Assembly: GCA_023213395.1 (NCBI GenBank)
Contig: CM041465.1
Location: 242,489,741-242,553,740, forward strand
Length of the DNA: 64,000 bases
Source: Cycas panzhihuaensis
Taxonomy: Eukaryota; Cycadophyta
Direction of reading: 5' to 3'
Positions within the stretch are counted from its first letter, which is position 1, and the number at the start of each line of letters is the position of its first letter. The notes below the pieces were generated by a model. It did no database searches, had not been told where the DNA came from, and saw only the letters and a list, made by a program, of their open reading frames with translations. The translations under genes and the position numbers were made by a program. This document shows, in pieces, positions 13,243 through 26,689 of this stretch.

Positions 13243-14257
13243 TCAGCTGGTAGAGTAGGTTGCCACCAAGTCATTGTAGAGCAGGACTCATATCGATATG
13301 ATAATGCTAACCTAGAGAAGGCCTTACAACGAGGGAAGAGAGATAGGGAGCTCATAGCGAGGCAAGAGGAGCCTAGGAGCCATGTGGTCTCCTGACAAGG
13401 GGTCTCGTAAATAAGGAGATGACACCCCTTGAGGGTAGGGCATCAAGGAGCTAGATGCATTATTAGTTTTGAGCAGGAATGCATTGGACCTCTAGGGAGT
13501 CACACCATATATAGATATATAATTGTACTCCTCCTTGCAAGGATTCCAGCTTCCTAAGGATGATGTATTATATGGGTTTGTATGATATGATTCATTGTAT
13601 ATATAGACAGGGGCTAATTGGTATCCCATTTAACCCATGATGATGGTATGGTAATGGTTTTGTGGTATTGCTTTATTATTCATTTATTTATTTGCTTATG
13701 CATATGCATAGAGAGGTAGATGCATAGAGATATGGGTGCACGGGTGCATGAGGGACTATGCACTATGATGGTTGTAGTCAATTGTTATATATGGATTTTG
13801 TTATTAGATCATGTGGATGATACTCACATCTCCCTTCATGCAACATCACACTCGTAGTAGGCACACATGACCACCATGTGTGTAGGTGATAGGTACGTAT
13901 GAGGGTAGGAGAGGGAGAGCCATACATGTCCATCAAAGGAGCATAACATATATGCAAAGGAAATAATGATAAAGAGGGAGTATAGATACTCAAGCAGAAG
14001 GCCCTAGTTTAGGTGTGATTTTGAGCTCAGGAGCATCAAAAGTTTACACACCCAAATAGGAGGAGAGGTTTCCCTCGAGAGGGAAATGAAAAAGATGCAA
14101 TACAAATGATGAAACTATAAATATAAGAGTCCACCTTAAGCTACCATTATACCTGTGATTAGGAGGAATGGGGACATACTTAGGGCGGTAGTTTAGGCTC
14201 ATTTCAGAGTGAGAAAAGAAAAAGGGGTGTGCCTAATCTACTTGGGAGTAAGGAAGG
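13243..14257. other. Spacer between antisense PMD gene and integrase end (element A)
   Basis: This is probably the 3' untranslated part of the PMD gene plus the spacer before the integrase stop. It is related to 62821-63465 of element C: both have a stretch like CATATATAGA, a block ending near ATTGGTATCCC or ATTGGTACCCC, and the shared motif GTAGTTTAGGCTCATTTC at 14188. Small frames here are not conserved between A and C. Confidence 0.6.
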
Positions 14258-15180
14258 TCACGCATAGAATTTCTTCAAGAATTTACTATTGAGGGCCTTT
14301 TCAAACTCAAGACCTTCTAGAGTTACAATCCTATAAGTGCCATTATTAAGACTTTTAAGAATGACAAAAGGACCAACCCATTTAGGCATGAATTTGGATA
14401 AGTGATCATGGAGATATTCTAACTTGAGGACGTGGTCCTTAGGATGTAAAGGGTAAGGGCCAAGGTAGTTGTCATACATTCTCTATGCCCTATCTTGGAG
14501 GTGAGATTCACTTGATATGCGATTAAGCATCTCTCGTCTAAGGATTTAAGGTCAAGGAGGTAAGCCTAGCAATAGGATTCCGCGTCGATAAGACCTCAAA
14601 GAGAAACTCGCAAGGAGGGAATTTTAACTTCCAAAGGGAGGACCACTCCATACACGAGGGAGAACAGGGTCATCCCCATGGCCATGCGAATGGAGGTGTG
14701 GTATGCCCATAAGGTAGAGGGAAGTTGAAGGTGGTAATCTTTTTGGGATTGAGCAATGGTTTTCTTCAGGATGTTGATGAGAGTCTTATTTAAGGACTTG
14801 ATTTGGTCATTGGCCTGAGGGTAATAAGGAGAGGAAGTCTTATGGGATATCTTGATCTTCCCAAAAAGCACATCCATTTCCTTATTATAAAAGAGAATTC
14901 TATTAACTATGATCAAGATATCAGGGACCTTGAATTATCAGATAATATTTTGGTAGATAAATGTAGCTATAGTATTATCAGAAGTGGAAGACAAAGGGAC
15001 CACTTTGGCCCATTTAGTGAAATATTCCACAACAGTCAAGATAAACTTGTGCTATGATGAAGAAGGATGGGTTATGGCCCTAATGAGGTCTAATCCCCAT
15101 TGGGAGAAAGGCCATGGAAAGATAATGGGGTGTAGGATCTCAAAAGGTAGACAGATGATATCGATGTATTCTTAACACCT
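14258..15180 (-). pseudogene. Element A integrase
   Basis: The - strand reads the C-terminal integrase module KLEYLHDHLSKFMPKWVGPF ending at KFLKKFYA (stop at 14258). Before it are the core segment SPYYPQANDQIKSLNKTL and SLVYGVVLPLEV (14596-14916), and upstream fragments with YWPSLFKDAHAY and LRCRRC from the HHCC zinc domain near 15190-15250. Catalytic positions are damaged: the second Asp is Asn (IIVNR) and the Glu place reads Lys (QIKSLNKT). The domain comes after RT/RNase H in transcription, the gypsy order. Stops separate the fragments. Confidence 0.9.
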
Positions 15181-16900
15181 ACGACATCGCAAAACATAGG
15201 CATGGGCATCCTTGAAGAGGGATGGCCAATAGTAACCTAATCAAAGGATCCTCTAGGCCATAGGTTGGCCCCCAAAGTAGCCCCTAAAAATGCCATTGTG
15301 GCACTCACGAAGTATTTGGCTCGCTTCATCAAGGTTGATGCAATAAAAGAGTACCCCATCAAAGGATCTTTTATACAACACCCCTTCCATGAGGAAGTAC
15401 TACCTAGCAGTGGCCGTAACGTGTGACCTTACCTTATCACTTGCATTGAGATAGTACTACTTTTTAGTAAGGTATCGTACGATATCATCATACCATTCAC
15501 TATCAGTCAATGGATGGGGGGATGAGTCTTGAATGGAAAAGATATGCTCGTCCAACAAAGAATCATCAGTGGGAGTGTTTGAAGAGTCAGGGATGGGTGC
15601 ATCAGCTAGTTGTTTGACAACCACCATCCCTTTCTTCAATTTCCTATTGACGATTTGGAAATCGAATTCTTGAAGGAGAATGGCCCACTTGTTGGTCCTA
15701 CCTATCAAGTCGAATTAGGTTAGAAGGTATCTCAAGGGATCAAATTGAATGATCAATTATGTGGTGTTACCAAGCAAGTAAAGCCTAAACTTCTTGGTGG
15801 CATGCACCAAGGTGAGGCATTCCTTCTCGACAGGGAAGTAGTTGAGCTTAGCAGTAACTAAGGTGTGACTGATAAAGTAGATGGCTCTCTTGGTTCTCGA
15901 GTCATCTTCTTAGGGGAACATAGCCCCTAAGGATTTGTGAGTAGTCAAGGTATAATGGATAAAGAGCTGATCGAAAAGGGGAGGTGACAAGATCAGGGCG
16001 GAAGCCAAGGCTCTTTTAAACTCTTCAAAAACTTCCTGGGCCTTTGGAGACCATGCAAAAGGAGACCCCTTCTTCAATAAGTTAGTGACTAGTTTAGTGT
16101 TTATGGAAAAGTTTGCTAAGAAATGCCTAAGGAAACCTAATCTATCCAAGAATATCTTGATTTATCATTGAGTCTTGGGAGGAGGCATGTCAAGGATGGC
16201 CTTGACTTTATTAGGATCAATCTAGATTCCTTGTTTTGAAATAAGGAAACTAAGGAGTTTGTTCACTATTACAGCAAATAAACATTTAAGAGGGTTTAAG
16301 CTCATATGGTATTTATGACACCTGATAAAGATGGCTCACAAATCATTAGGATGGTGGGCCCTTATGCATGGAAGACCCATCATGTCATCTATGAAAACCT
16401 CAAGGGTTTTTTTATGAGGTCACGGAATATGAATTACATCACACTTTGATAAGTTGTGCCTATATTTTTTAGTCTAAAGGGTATCGCTTTATAAGCGAAA
16501 GTACCTCAAGGAGTGGTGAAGGTCATTTTATGATGGTCTTCAAGAGAGATCTGGATCTGGTTGTACCCAGAGAAGCTATCCATCAAGGACATGACCTTGA
16601 ATCCAGTGGTTCAATCAATGACTTAATCAATGAAAGGTAAAAGAAAGTTGTCTTTGGGACATGCATTGTTAATATCACAGAAATCAATGCATATCTAAAT
16701 CATCCCATTCTTTTTGGTAACGGGGATGATGTTTGAGACCCACTTAGGGTAATTGATGGAGTAGATTAACCTTATGTCCAAGAGTTTCTCAACTTCCATC
16801 TTCATGATAACTAAAAGTTTAGGATGTAAGGGGCACTAATTTTACTGCATGAGGCAAGTGCCCATAATGGTAGTAAGGTTATGGGTGATAATGGGAGGGT
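15181..16900 (-). pseudogene. Element A reverse transcriptase and linked RNase H
   Basis: RT blocks on the - strand include WVSNIIPVTKKNGMI near 16745, SLMDSFSGYNQIQISLEDHH near 16590 and the active site VFIDDM with FIDD at 16384-16395 (both catalytic Asp kept). The connection reads DRLGFLRHFLANFS and KGSPFAWSPKAQEVFEEFKR (15910-16149), and the RNase H part reads VEKECLTLVHATKKFRLYLL near 15800. This enzyme copies the element's RNA into DNA. Stops, among them TGA and TAG, interrupt the frame, for example at 16165. Confidence 0.9.
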
Positions 16901-17879
16901 CTATTCCCTTCATGTTAGTGTAATCCCATGTGAAGACATCACAGAACTCCTAAAAAAGAAGGGTGTATTCTTTCATTTCTTTAGGAGAACACTCTGCTCC
17001 TACCTTAATGACCTTGTCAGGAGTAAGGACAATGCCTTTGGTTTCCCCTATGTACATGGCATTCCCTTCATCAAAGTGAAGGGGGGCTATGTCAATAGGA
17101 AGGAGCGAAGAAGAGGAAGGTAGACTTGGGTCAGCTAAGGGTGACCCAAGCGCTAGAATCTTCTGGTAACTGAGTTTATGATGACCAAGAGGGATATTGG
17201 ATGCGGAGCCCGCTAGATGCTCTAATAAGGCCTTGTCATTCTTAAAGTAATCTATCCCATGGATAGTTATGCTTAGAGAAGATAAAGAATAAGGAGTAGA
17301 AGGAGCGACAGGACCATATCAGTTGACCCACTACTTAATATAGTTGCGAGACTCTTCGAAAGAGTTAGAGGATGATCTCCTATGATAGAAGGTAGGGGGT
17401 TCCCTCACCTCATCACTCGAAGAGGGTGACGAGGTGGAAGATGAAGTAAAATAGGAGGTCGCATGAGAGACAAGAGTAATGATATGCGACTCAGGAGGTG
17501 GACTAGGCTCCCCAATGGGAGAGGCTTCATATTAGAAACTGAAATGAAGGGAGCACCTCCTACTTGTGTTCAGGAGGGATATGGGATGAGGGAGGCCCTC
17601 CTCCTCATAGTCAGACTCATCGTCCCTTAATACGGTAAGGTGCTTATAACTCCTAGCACCAATAGAGGCAAAACAGATAAGGTTGGACAAAGAAAGAGAA
17701 GGGCCTTCTTCTGGACAAGATAGACTAGGAATATCAATAGAACAAGTGAAAGCATAGGCGAATGGACCTCTATTACCCTTCGCCTAGTCACAAACCACTT
17801 GATAGGGTTGATACGGTTGCTTAGTAGGAGGAGGCTACTGGGAAACGACCCCCATTTGCCCTTAATGGATGAATTTGAG
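16901..17879 (-). pseudogene. Spacer between protease and RT of element A
   Basis: The place in the polyprotein between protease and RT. The - strand shows no domain I recognise. Acidic, Ser-rich pieces can be read but are broken. Element D has a similar long spacer (52740-54250). Open frames on the + strand (16881-17123) look like shadows. Confidence 0.5.
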
Positions 17880-18380
17880 TTGCCCCTAATGGGATGAATA
17901 CATGACTCCCATCTGATCAAGCCATGGACATCCCAACAAGAGATTGTAATCCATGTCTATATCAAGGACTATAATATTAGTGAGGATGGTCTTGTCCTTG
18001 AGAGTAAGAGGAACAGAAATAGATCCTAAGGGTGTTTTCCTACTACCATCATAGCCTTGACAATGCCACGAGATAAGCTTGAGAGCCGCTATGTCTAACT
18101 ATTGCACGATTCACAAGGGCATAGCATTAATAGAAGAACAATTATCTATAATAGTTCTTTGAATGGTACATTCAGGTGTGTCTATGGATATAGTAAAAGA
18201 GTAGTGCTATTGGAATTCCCTTTCATCGGTGGGAGGGAGATCTTTAAGGTCAAATGAAATGATAGGTTCGTGACTTGGGACAACACCTAAGGTGTTAATG
18301 GAAGCATTAACTAACCCCAAAGTTTCTAGGAGGAGAGTGTGTTGCTCTAGAAAGCTTCTCAAGACATCCATCATGGACAT
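17880..18380 (-). pseudogene. Element A aspartic protease
   Basis: The - strand reads IIDNCSSINAMPL near 18110-18150, matching the gypsy retropepsin motif (Asp-x-Gly-Ser-Ser) but with Cys where Gly is usual. About 70 residues later comes DMDYNLLLGCPWLDQMGV (17890-17960), the conserved second half ending in the LLG-x-PWL motif. Upstream, PIISFDLKDLPPTDERE precedes it as in related elements. It would process the gag-pol polyprotein. One stop lies between the two halves. Confidence 0.8.
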
Positions 18381-19872
18381 CCCTGTAGCCGCAGTGTAAA
18401 GCTCGTTAATGATAGAGAAGGACTTCCCCTTAATGGTAGGTTGGGAAAGTACCCTTTAGATGAGGCGGTTAGTTTTTAACACCTTAATAGATAAAGGAGT
18501 TAACCTATATTCCATGAAGGGATAGGCCCTTGGTTGGACTATAGGGTTAATAAAGGACGAAGGAGGAGGTGTGCAAGGGTTCCCAAACCCTCCTTGGGAA
18601 GCTTGGCTTGAAAGGGGATACGAAATTCCTCCCTCTTGGTGGGAGGGAACTAATCCCGAGTGTGAAGGGACTAGAAAAGGAGTGGATGGGTAAGAAGGAC
18701 CCATCCCCACTTAAGGGTATGCCTCTTATTGAAAGGGGACTTGAGAGAGGGTGCCTTAAGAAGGGGCTTGCTCTCCTTGTGAAGGCACTACATAAGGAGA
18801 AACATTAGAAGAAGGGACAAATGGGTGTGGAACCAAATTTTACCCATATAGACCACCCATTGGTGGCACAACACCATATGGATAAAAGAGGTCTACCCCA
18901 TAGACAAGAAGAGGATTTCCCTTATCATGCCCCCATGGTTGGGAGGTATATCCCAGGGGTACATAAAGGGATGAATCCCTAGGTTAAGTTTGGGAGTACA
19001 TGGGGATTTATCCAACACAACTAAAAGTAGGTAGATATGCAGGTCCCCTAGGTCTAATGAGAGGCAGATGGACTATAGTTGGTTAGGGCATAGTCACTTA
19101 GTTAGAAGGAGGCATACTCAACCCAAGTTAGGAAGTGGGTACACCTTGGGTGGTCCCTAAGGAATGTAGGCCACAAGAAAAAGAAGACATAATAAGGGGT
19201 GCCCCTGTTATGGGTAAAGAATTTGAATAGGATGAATGTGAAGGTGCAAATCTAGAGGAGGAGAGTGTTATGCTTCACAAAATGCTATCCAACCATTTGG
19301 GATGTGGTTGGAGGCTACCCACTTGGAAGCATTGATTAAGCACTTCCACCATATCCATAGGAGGGGTATCCACCTACTCATATGAGGTCAAAAGATCCTC
19401 ATATGAAGCAAACCCCATAGGGCGATCCTCATGGGAATTGTCACTAGGATGGTGATATCCCATGGGAGAAGACACTTCCACTTTGTGAGTGAAAAGGTGA
19501 TGAACCTGTGGGTGCTCTTAGTCACCTGGGTAGAAGATAGGGTCCTCACCCTCTTGGGTGGGCCCCTCGGAAGAAGTAGAAGGTTGGTGAGATTCAAAAA
19601 CATAGGCATGGTACACCCAATCTAAAGGGAATCCCTCCATGGTCGATTTAGAATCTAACAATGGAAGGGGATAATAAGGAGAGTCTTCCAACAAAGGAGG
19701 GAGACCATGTAAACAATGAGAGAATCATTGCATACAAGTCTTTCCTAAGAGTCAAAAAAAAGAGAGGTGATAAAATGATATACATTAGGGGTTACCCAAT
19801 GAATTGAGGAGGGCTACTGAAGGAGAAGTAGCATTAAAAGAAGAGACAATAGGATAGACCCCTTACTAATGA
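18381..19872 (-). pseudogene. Element A gag-like region, proline-rich; no capsid domain recognised
   Basis: Between the primer site and the protease only about 1.5 kb remains. The - strand gives proline- and glycine-rich pieces (for example SYPSTPFLVPSHSGLVPSHQ at about 18700). I cannot identify a retrotransposon capsid block or zinc knuckle. Either part of gag was lost or decay hides it. The open frames 18456-18710 and 19388-19609 are remnants. Confidence 0.5.
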
Positions 19873-19891
19873 GTCCCCAGTATGGTCACTA
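19873..19891 (-). other. Primer binding site candidate of element A
   Basis: On the - strand TAGTGACCATACTGGGGAC starts 7 bp after the LTR end. It resembles the TGG-x-GACTC...TGGGGA type of primer site used by Tat/Ogre-like elements rather than the initiator-Met type. The first bases are mutated. Confidence 0.5.
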
Positions 19892-19898
19892 GTGGAAG

Positions 19899-22800
19899 TG
19901 CACCTCTGGGGGTCGCTAAATATAAAGAGATCAAGCTAATACAATCAATAATCTCGTGGCTAAAGGATCTACAGAGGTGAGGGAAATGATTAGCCACAAA
20001 GGGCGTTCATACGTCGAAACACAGATTCAAGGTCCTACAAATGGTTCACAAACTTTCGCTCAAGGCAAACACCTTCTTGATTTGGGATGGGCAAGAGAGG
20101 GATTTCCTCAGTTTGCTAAGTAGCCTTAGAAAAGACCCTCCCATCTTGGATGGTCAAGGAAGGAGGATATAGATCAGACACACCCTTCCTAAGGAAAGGG
20201 AATATATGAGGTATGTCCCAACTGAAGGAGGAGGTAACTACGAGCAAGCAATGGGTGACTGGTAGTGTGGATGAGAGGGGGAAGTTGGGCTATGAAGGTC
20301 TAACTTCTAGATGGAGGTAAGGCAAAGTGAGGCCTTACTAAATGGGAGAAGAAGACCTTAAGGTGGAGTGCCCCTAAGGTGCCTACACCCAAAACGGATA
20401 GTTAGGTGTAGGGGATGAAGTAATGTATTTTTGTTTCTTTGTTTTTTTATTATACAGAAGGTGGGCTAGTGTTATGAGTTGTCATTGTTTATGTTTCATA
20501 TCCAAGTAAAAAAGAAAGTAAACAAAGCAACAACTCTCTATCTCTTCCTAAATCCTAGCTTCCCTCTCCTTATCTATTATAAGCGTAAAAAGAAATAGAC
20601 AGGCAGGAAGCATAGGAAAAGGATGCAAGTGCTAATGTAAGTCAACCCAATGGCATATAGGAAGAAGATAGGATGTGGGTATGAGAGCTCACAATACATC
20701 ACACTCAAACCCTAGTGAAGGTGAGAGTTTGAGTCAAGGGAGAAGGATCAAAGATGCAACTACTGGAAAGAAGCACCTACTTGTGTAAATAATTACCCTT
20801 CCCCTATATGACCAAATGAATCAAGCAACAAGTAATGAAATACAAAACTATTCTTGCTTTTAATCTTTCCTTTTCTTCTTTTTTGAGTAAAAGGGGGAGA
20901 AAGGGATGAGCGAGAGGATAGGATAGAAGTAGTATACCTAGAAACTAGGCAGTTAGTGTAGAGGCCTCTTCACTTTCTTCATGATCTATGCTCATCCACT
21001 CGATGCACCTTATCATGAGCGATATGGAAAAAGAAACACCAGCCTTTCTTACCTTCCCCAATATCCAAATGCAAAAGAACTGAAAGAAAAGAAAGAATTA
21101 CCTATATTAAAATTCCAAAATAATATAATAACAATGAGGCAGGTATGCGCACCTTTCGTGAAGATCCTTGGTTGCTCTATAAGGGGAGAAAGCCACACCT
21201 CAAATACTTTACCCTTTCCCAAGGGCTACTAAGTATGTGTGGGAGTAATTGTATGTATGTATGCTTATCTAAAAAAGAAAAATGAAGGGAAAGAACCTTA
21301 CATAAATATCTCCAAATAAGCAATATATGCAACGTTAGTTTTACTTATTATGCAAGAAAAATACTCCGATGATTACAGGAAAGGGGGGTGAAAGGAAGAG
21401 AGATGGGTAGCCTCAAAATGACTAACCTTCCTAATAGGATGTCTCCACGTCCCCAAGCACTTAAGCAAGTAAATGAAGATAGAAGCCAAGTTTTTCCAAT
21501 GACAAGAGAGCAACAAACTTTGTTTCTAGAAAAGTTCTAAAGCAATGTAAAAGTTACAAAAGTTGCAATGAGCAACTTTTGTAAGAGTTTGCAAAGGCAA
21601 GATTGAAAAATTATAAATGCCTAGAAGCTACTACTAAAAATCAGATATTATGGGGCTATGATGGCTATTTGTAGGCATATCAAGGTGCTACTAATGTTAC
21701 AATCAATAAGGTTCCCTACCTCAAAAGTTTTCAGGTGAACAAAGGAGGTATTGGGAGAAGAAAAGAAGTGGAGAGTAGGGGGCTACCCTTAAGGAGATGG
21801 AAAAAGGATACAGAACCCTACCTGAGTCTCCTTTCTCTCTTCGCTGGTCATTTTTCTCTCCACCTCCTTGAGTGGACCCAAGGGAAACTTCAAGGTGGAA
21901 GGGGACAAGTTAGTGAAGGGGAGGGTTTGCCTCCCAGAGTAAAGAAATAAAGGGCAACTTCACATAATAAATGGAAAAAACAAGCAAAGGAACCTTTATT
22001 CTCAAGGAAAAGAGGAAAATATAGGCCTATAAGTACTTAGTAAGAAAATATCTAAGGTAGATCTACGTGGTATATTGGCAGGAGAAGAGGTTTCTCTTGG
22101 AGGATTAGTGAAGAGCTCCTATAACAGCACAAAGAGGGAATACAACCTGCAATAAACTTGGTTCTTGAGGCTTGGTGGAATCCTTGTGGAGAAGATATAT
22201 CCCAAAGATTGCTACTGCAAACCTATAACTCAGGGTTTTACCCTAAGGAAGATGATGGAAGGAGTGGAGGATAGGTACAATAGGTAAAACCTTCATTTCA
22301 TAATCTTTCCTTAGAGATGAGAAGGAAGAAGAGCCAAGAAGAGAGAAAATGAGGTAAATTTTAGGTTTTAAAACCCAGCCCTAGCTCAATGGGTGATTAG
22401 GGCTTACCCTGGGCAGGAAATATCCCAACTCCACATGTCAATTTTTTATTTAATAAAAAATTAGCCTTGGCCAAATAAAAAAATAATTTTAAACAGTTGC
22501 ATTGTAGCAAACTTTACAGTACCACAAAGTTTGTAGTGGCACCATAGAATTTACAGTGGTACACTCAAAACAAGGCCAAAACAAAAAGGGGGAGCTTGGA
22601 GGGCTCCAAAAAAGGTAGGTCTTAGATCCCAAAGAGGCCAACTAATGCACTACTTAGGTGCCAAAGGGGTTTTAGGACTTAGGGGTACCCAGATAAATAA
22701 GAAAAAGGGGGCAATAAGGCCCAAAAGAAGGACAAGTGGCAAATGACAATGACGACTAGGCCTAAGCAGGATGCTAGGGGACACATCACCCCAAGGGGCA

Positions 22801-23095
22801 ATAAAAGACATGCTATAGGAGCTAACAGTACTCAGAGACATTATGGAGACACAGTGAAGGGCCGTACGGTTCCATGGGATGTGTACCCCAAGTTATCATA
22901 GGCTAAAGTGTTAAGATGTAACATAAGTAAACAAGCAAGTGATGCATAATGATCATGAAATCAATTAAGTAACATGTAATGTGCATCTATTAACAACCTC
23001 ATAGCATGTTGAAGCCAATGAGAGTGAGTATAGAAACATACATGTGCTTTACCTGAGACGAGTCATCCATGTCCATTCCTAGTAGCTGGGAAATA
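19899..23095 (-). repeat. Element A 5' LTR, 3.2 kb
   Basis: This runs from TGCACCTCTGGGGGTC on the + strand (19899) to CTGGGAAATA (23095). On the - strand it starts TATTTCCCAGC where element C has TGTTTCCCAGC, so the terminal TG is mutated to TA. It is related to 4792-7432 and, more distantly, to 56158-58839. It directly abuts the copia-1 RT frame on the right. Confidence 0.85.
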
Positions 23096-24648
23096 ATATC
23101 TTAGAAACACCTAAGACTTTCATATTTAAGGAGGTAGTCAAAGACCAAATGTAGAAAGTAGTTATAGATGAAGAGATGAACTCCATCATTAAAAATAACA
23201 CTTAGGAGATGATAGGATTACCACCTAGGAAAAAGGTAATTAATTATAGATGGTTATACAAAATAAAATTTCATTTAGATGGCATCGTCGAGTATCATAA
23301 AGTTTGTCTTATAGCAAAAGGTTTTAAATAATAGAAGGAGATTGACTATGATGAGGCCTTTACACTAGTGGTTAACATAACCACATTTTATTTGGTTATA
23401 TCCCTAGTAGCCTAATTCAACTGGCATATCTACTAAATGGATGTGAATAGTGCTTTCCTCAATGGTGAGCCCACAGAAGAGGTTTTCTTGAAGCAACCTT
23501 TTAACTATATTATTCTAAGCCAAGAACACTTAGTTTATAAACTCAAGAAAGCCCTATATGGACTTAAGTAGGCATCACATCCTTGGTACACAAAGATTAA
23601 TGCCTTCCTTATTTAATATGGATTTAATTGTTTACCCTCTGACCTAGACTTGTACATTTAGGTTAAAGATAACTTAGTCATAATTATAGTTTTTTATGTA
23701 GATAATCTTATAATCACTAGAAATAACATTGAAGGCATAACTTGGCTTCAATTAAAATTATAAATTAACTTTGAGATGAAGGATCTTAGGTTGCTCCATT
23801 ACTTCCTTGGAATTAAAGTTTAGCAAGAACCAAGCCACATCTTCCTATCTTAAATAAAATATACTAATGAGCCCCTATAAATATTTATGATGATAGAATA
23901 CAAGCCAATACTAATTCCTATAAAAAAAGGAACCAAGATGAACATGGACGAATAAAGAAAGTCATTTAATCCCACTTTGAATTGGCAGTTAGTTAGGAGC
24001 CTCATCTATCTCACCCACACTTGACTACATATTTCAGATGTAGTTGAGATATGTTCTAGGTATATGTCATAGCCTAAAACATCTCATTGGAAAGCCATAA
24101 CTAGGATTCTCAAATACATTCATGGCACACATTAGCTTAGTCTTGAATATAAACAAACCATCTCCCCTATATTAAAGGGACACATAGATGTTGATTAGGT
24201 AGGTTACTAGGACACTTTCCATATAACTTTAGGATATTACTTTGACATGAACTCAGATGTAATCTCTTAGATCTATAAGAAGTATCCAAATGTTGCCCTT
24301 TCCTCTAATGAAGTAGAATATAAAGTAGTTATCTATTCCACAATAGAGTTGATTTGGCTTAGAATGATTCTTTCCAAGCTTGGACTTTAATAACATGCAC
24401 CCGCCATCCTTTATTATGCCAATCAAATTATGTTGAAGATGACAAAGAATCTTGTATCCCATGCCAGAACTAAGCACACTAAGGTCCATCATCACTTCAT
24501 CCATGAACATGTTCAAAATAGAGAAGTTGATCTTATCTACTAACCAACTGAAGATCAAGTTATAAACATCTTCACTAAAGCACCTAGTAAACTAAAATTT
24601 GAGTGGTTTCATTATGACCTTGGCATTAGAAGAAATGAAGCTACTATT
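23096..24648 (+). pseudogene. copia-1 reverse transcriptase and RNase H
   Basis: Continuation of copia-1 pol after the element A insertion. The frame reads NNILETPKTF, then YRWLYKIKFHLDG, MDVNSAFLNGEPTEEVFLKQ and KLKKALYGLK, typical copia RT blocks. The active site is YVDN at 23695-23706 where YVDD is required, so the second catalytic Asp is gone. After LHYFLGIKV come RNase H pieces: HWKAITRILKYIHGTH near 24090, SSNEVEYKVVIYSTIELIWL near 24310, and the end near IRRNEATIKGGC. More than a dozen stops, many TAG, interrupt it. Confidence 0.92.
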
Positions 24649-24657
24649 AAGGGAGGG
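24649..24657 (+). other. Polypurine tract of copia-1
   Basis: AAGGGAGGG directly before the TG that opens the 3' LTR, right after the pol frame. This is the usual plus-strand primer position. Confidence 0.8.
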
Positions 24658-25011
24658 TGTTAAAACATTATAATAGCACTTGCATTTTAATATATTATTT
24701 ATGTACATAATATGTATTTTATACTTTAGACGACCCATATTGTGAAATTAATCATGTTTAATATTTAGGTCAAGTCTACCATATATGTTGCTTAGTTGTC
24801 TAATTATATCATAAGAAAGCTTAATGGGTTACTTATAAATTAAGCCTTGCATCATTCTTTTGTACATGATTTTTTAGTATATACAATAGAGCTACCAGTT
24901 TAGAGCCTTATGTGGTGACCAATTCACTAATAAATGTTGATTAATCTTTGTTATTCTCATGTTTTATATGTTTACTACATTATTTTGATAGATTAGCTTG
25001 ATATTCTATCA
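24658..25011 (+). repeat. 3' LTR of copia-1, about 354 bp
   Basis: It starts TGTTAAAACATT after the polypurine tract and probably ends ATATTCTATCA. No second copy was found to confirm the end, so the right border is inferred from the CA terminus. Confidence 0.6.
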
Positions 25012-25772
25012 GTAGCACATAGATTCTTAGATCTTAAATGATTTTATCAGAAGAACCCCTTCAAGTTCATAAGTAAGAATACAGTTAAACGGTTTGGTTT
25101 TAAACCATGATGTCAATTCCACTAGTTATTTTTATCATTTAGACTACTTTTTACACATGCCCCTCAATTGATCCTCATTTTTGTTAGTATTTACTAAGCC
25201 TTTGAGTACCACCTTTTTTCAAGAAAATTAAATTATTAAATTTAATCACCAACTTCTAAGCTTGTATTCTAACATCTATATCGTAAGATAAACTCACCTA
25301 CAATTGTCCCACATGATCCACATTATAGCAAATACCATGAGGACATTACAACAACCTTTCCAAGGCCCATTCTCCATACATTTAACCTAGTATGGTACCT
25401 AATAAAATCCCATACAAGCAACACATATATACCATGTAGTTCAATCACCAAGGATTTTACTTCAAGTTTATGTATACCTTTACTTCATTAAAACTTATAA
25501 TTCCCTTATAATTGGTGTTGTTTCCCTTATGTTAGCTTATGATTACTACATTGCTCAAAAACCAAAATAGCCATAACACCCACTATATCTCATTGAATGT
25601 CATATAACAACCATAAGTTGACCTCAAAAGCTAGTATGGGACTAGATGAAATATGTCATGACACCCTCCCCCCTAAAGTAAAAGAAAAAAAAAAGTAATT
25701 TTAAAAAAGGGTAAAAAAAGGTATATACACTTAAAAAATAAAAAAAAGAAAAATGTAAAAGAAGAATAAAAA

Positions 25773-25812
<40 letters not shown>

Positions 25813-26689
25813 TTGGATATAGTTATACTTACTCCACCTTATTAGCATCTAAGGTAAGTTATATGTCATCTTTATCCCCACATGTAATATGCAATTTAGA
25901 TCTAGTTATATGGGTCAATTAGGACCTTTGGATCTAATTGTTTGGGTTTGCTATAGCCTCAACTGATCTTAAAACCTATTTAGCATTAGGGAGATGAAAT
26001 AAACAACTCAAAAATTTGTAGTTAACATGATAAAGATCCACTTATATGCCCCATTCTCAATCAAATTAATAGTTAAAATTGAGCCTATAAACCTAAAACC
26101 CTTTCTTGATGCTTAATTATTACACCATTCCCCACATTTATGAGGTCATTTATGAGCTAATATTACATTCCCATGGCATTGATCATTTACACCAATGAGG
26201 AAGCCCATGCAAACCCTATACCTTCTATTATATCTTAGATTATTTATGACTAGATAGGCCATATTATAACAAGTGCTAGAATGTACATACTAATAGTAAT
26301 CAGTAATGTAATTAAATACATTATAATTATTAAGCTCCTCACTAATATTCTCTAAGTTTACACTGGCCTTATTTTGTTACTTTCAACTCTCAACTTGTCA
26401 TCTACTAGCTCATATAGGTATATAAGGCTTATTTAGCTCAGTTGCTTACCCTTTCTGGCTCATTTAGGTATTTATTGACCTAATTTTTATTAATTATAAT
26501 TTACCACATTTGATATGAATAAGACACTAAAGTTAACCTATTAATTACATACATCTTAGAGCATCACCTATTGCAAGATGGTTTGCCTTCTTAAGGATTT
26601 TGAGCCCATCAATAAGATCAAGCTTATGAGCCAATCTCCTCATCATAACACACTACTATGAAATAAACTTAAATTATTACTACTTTCAA

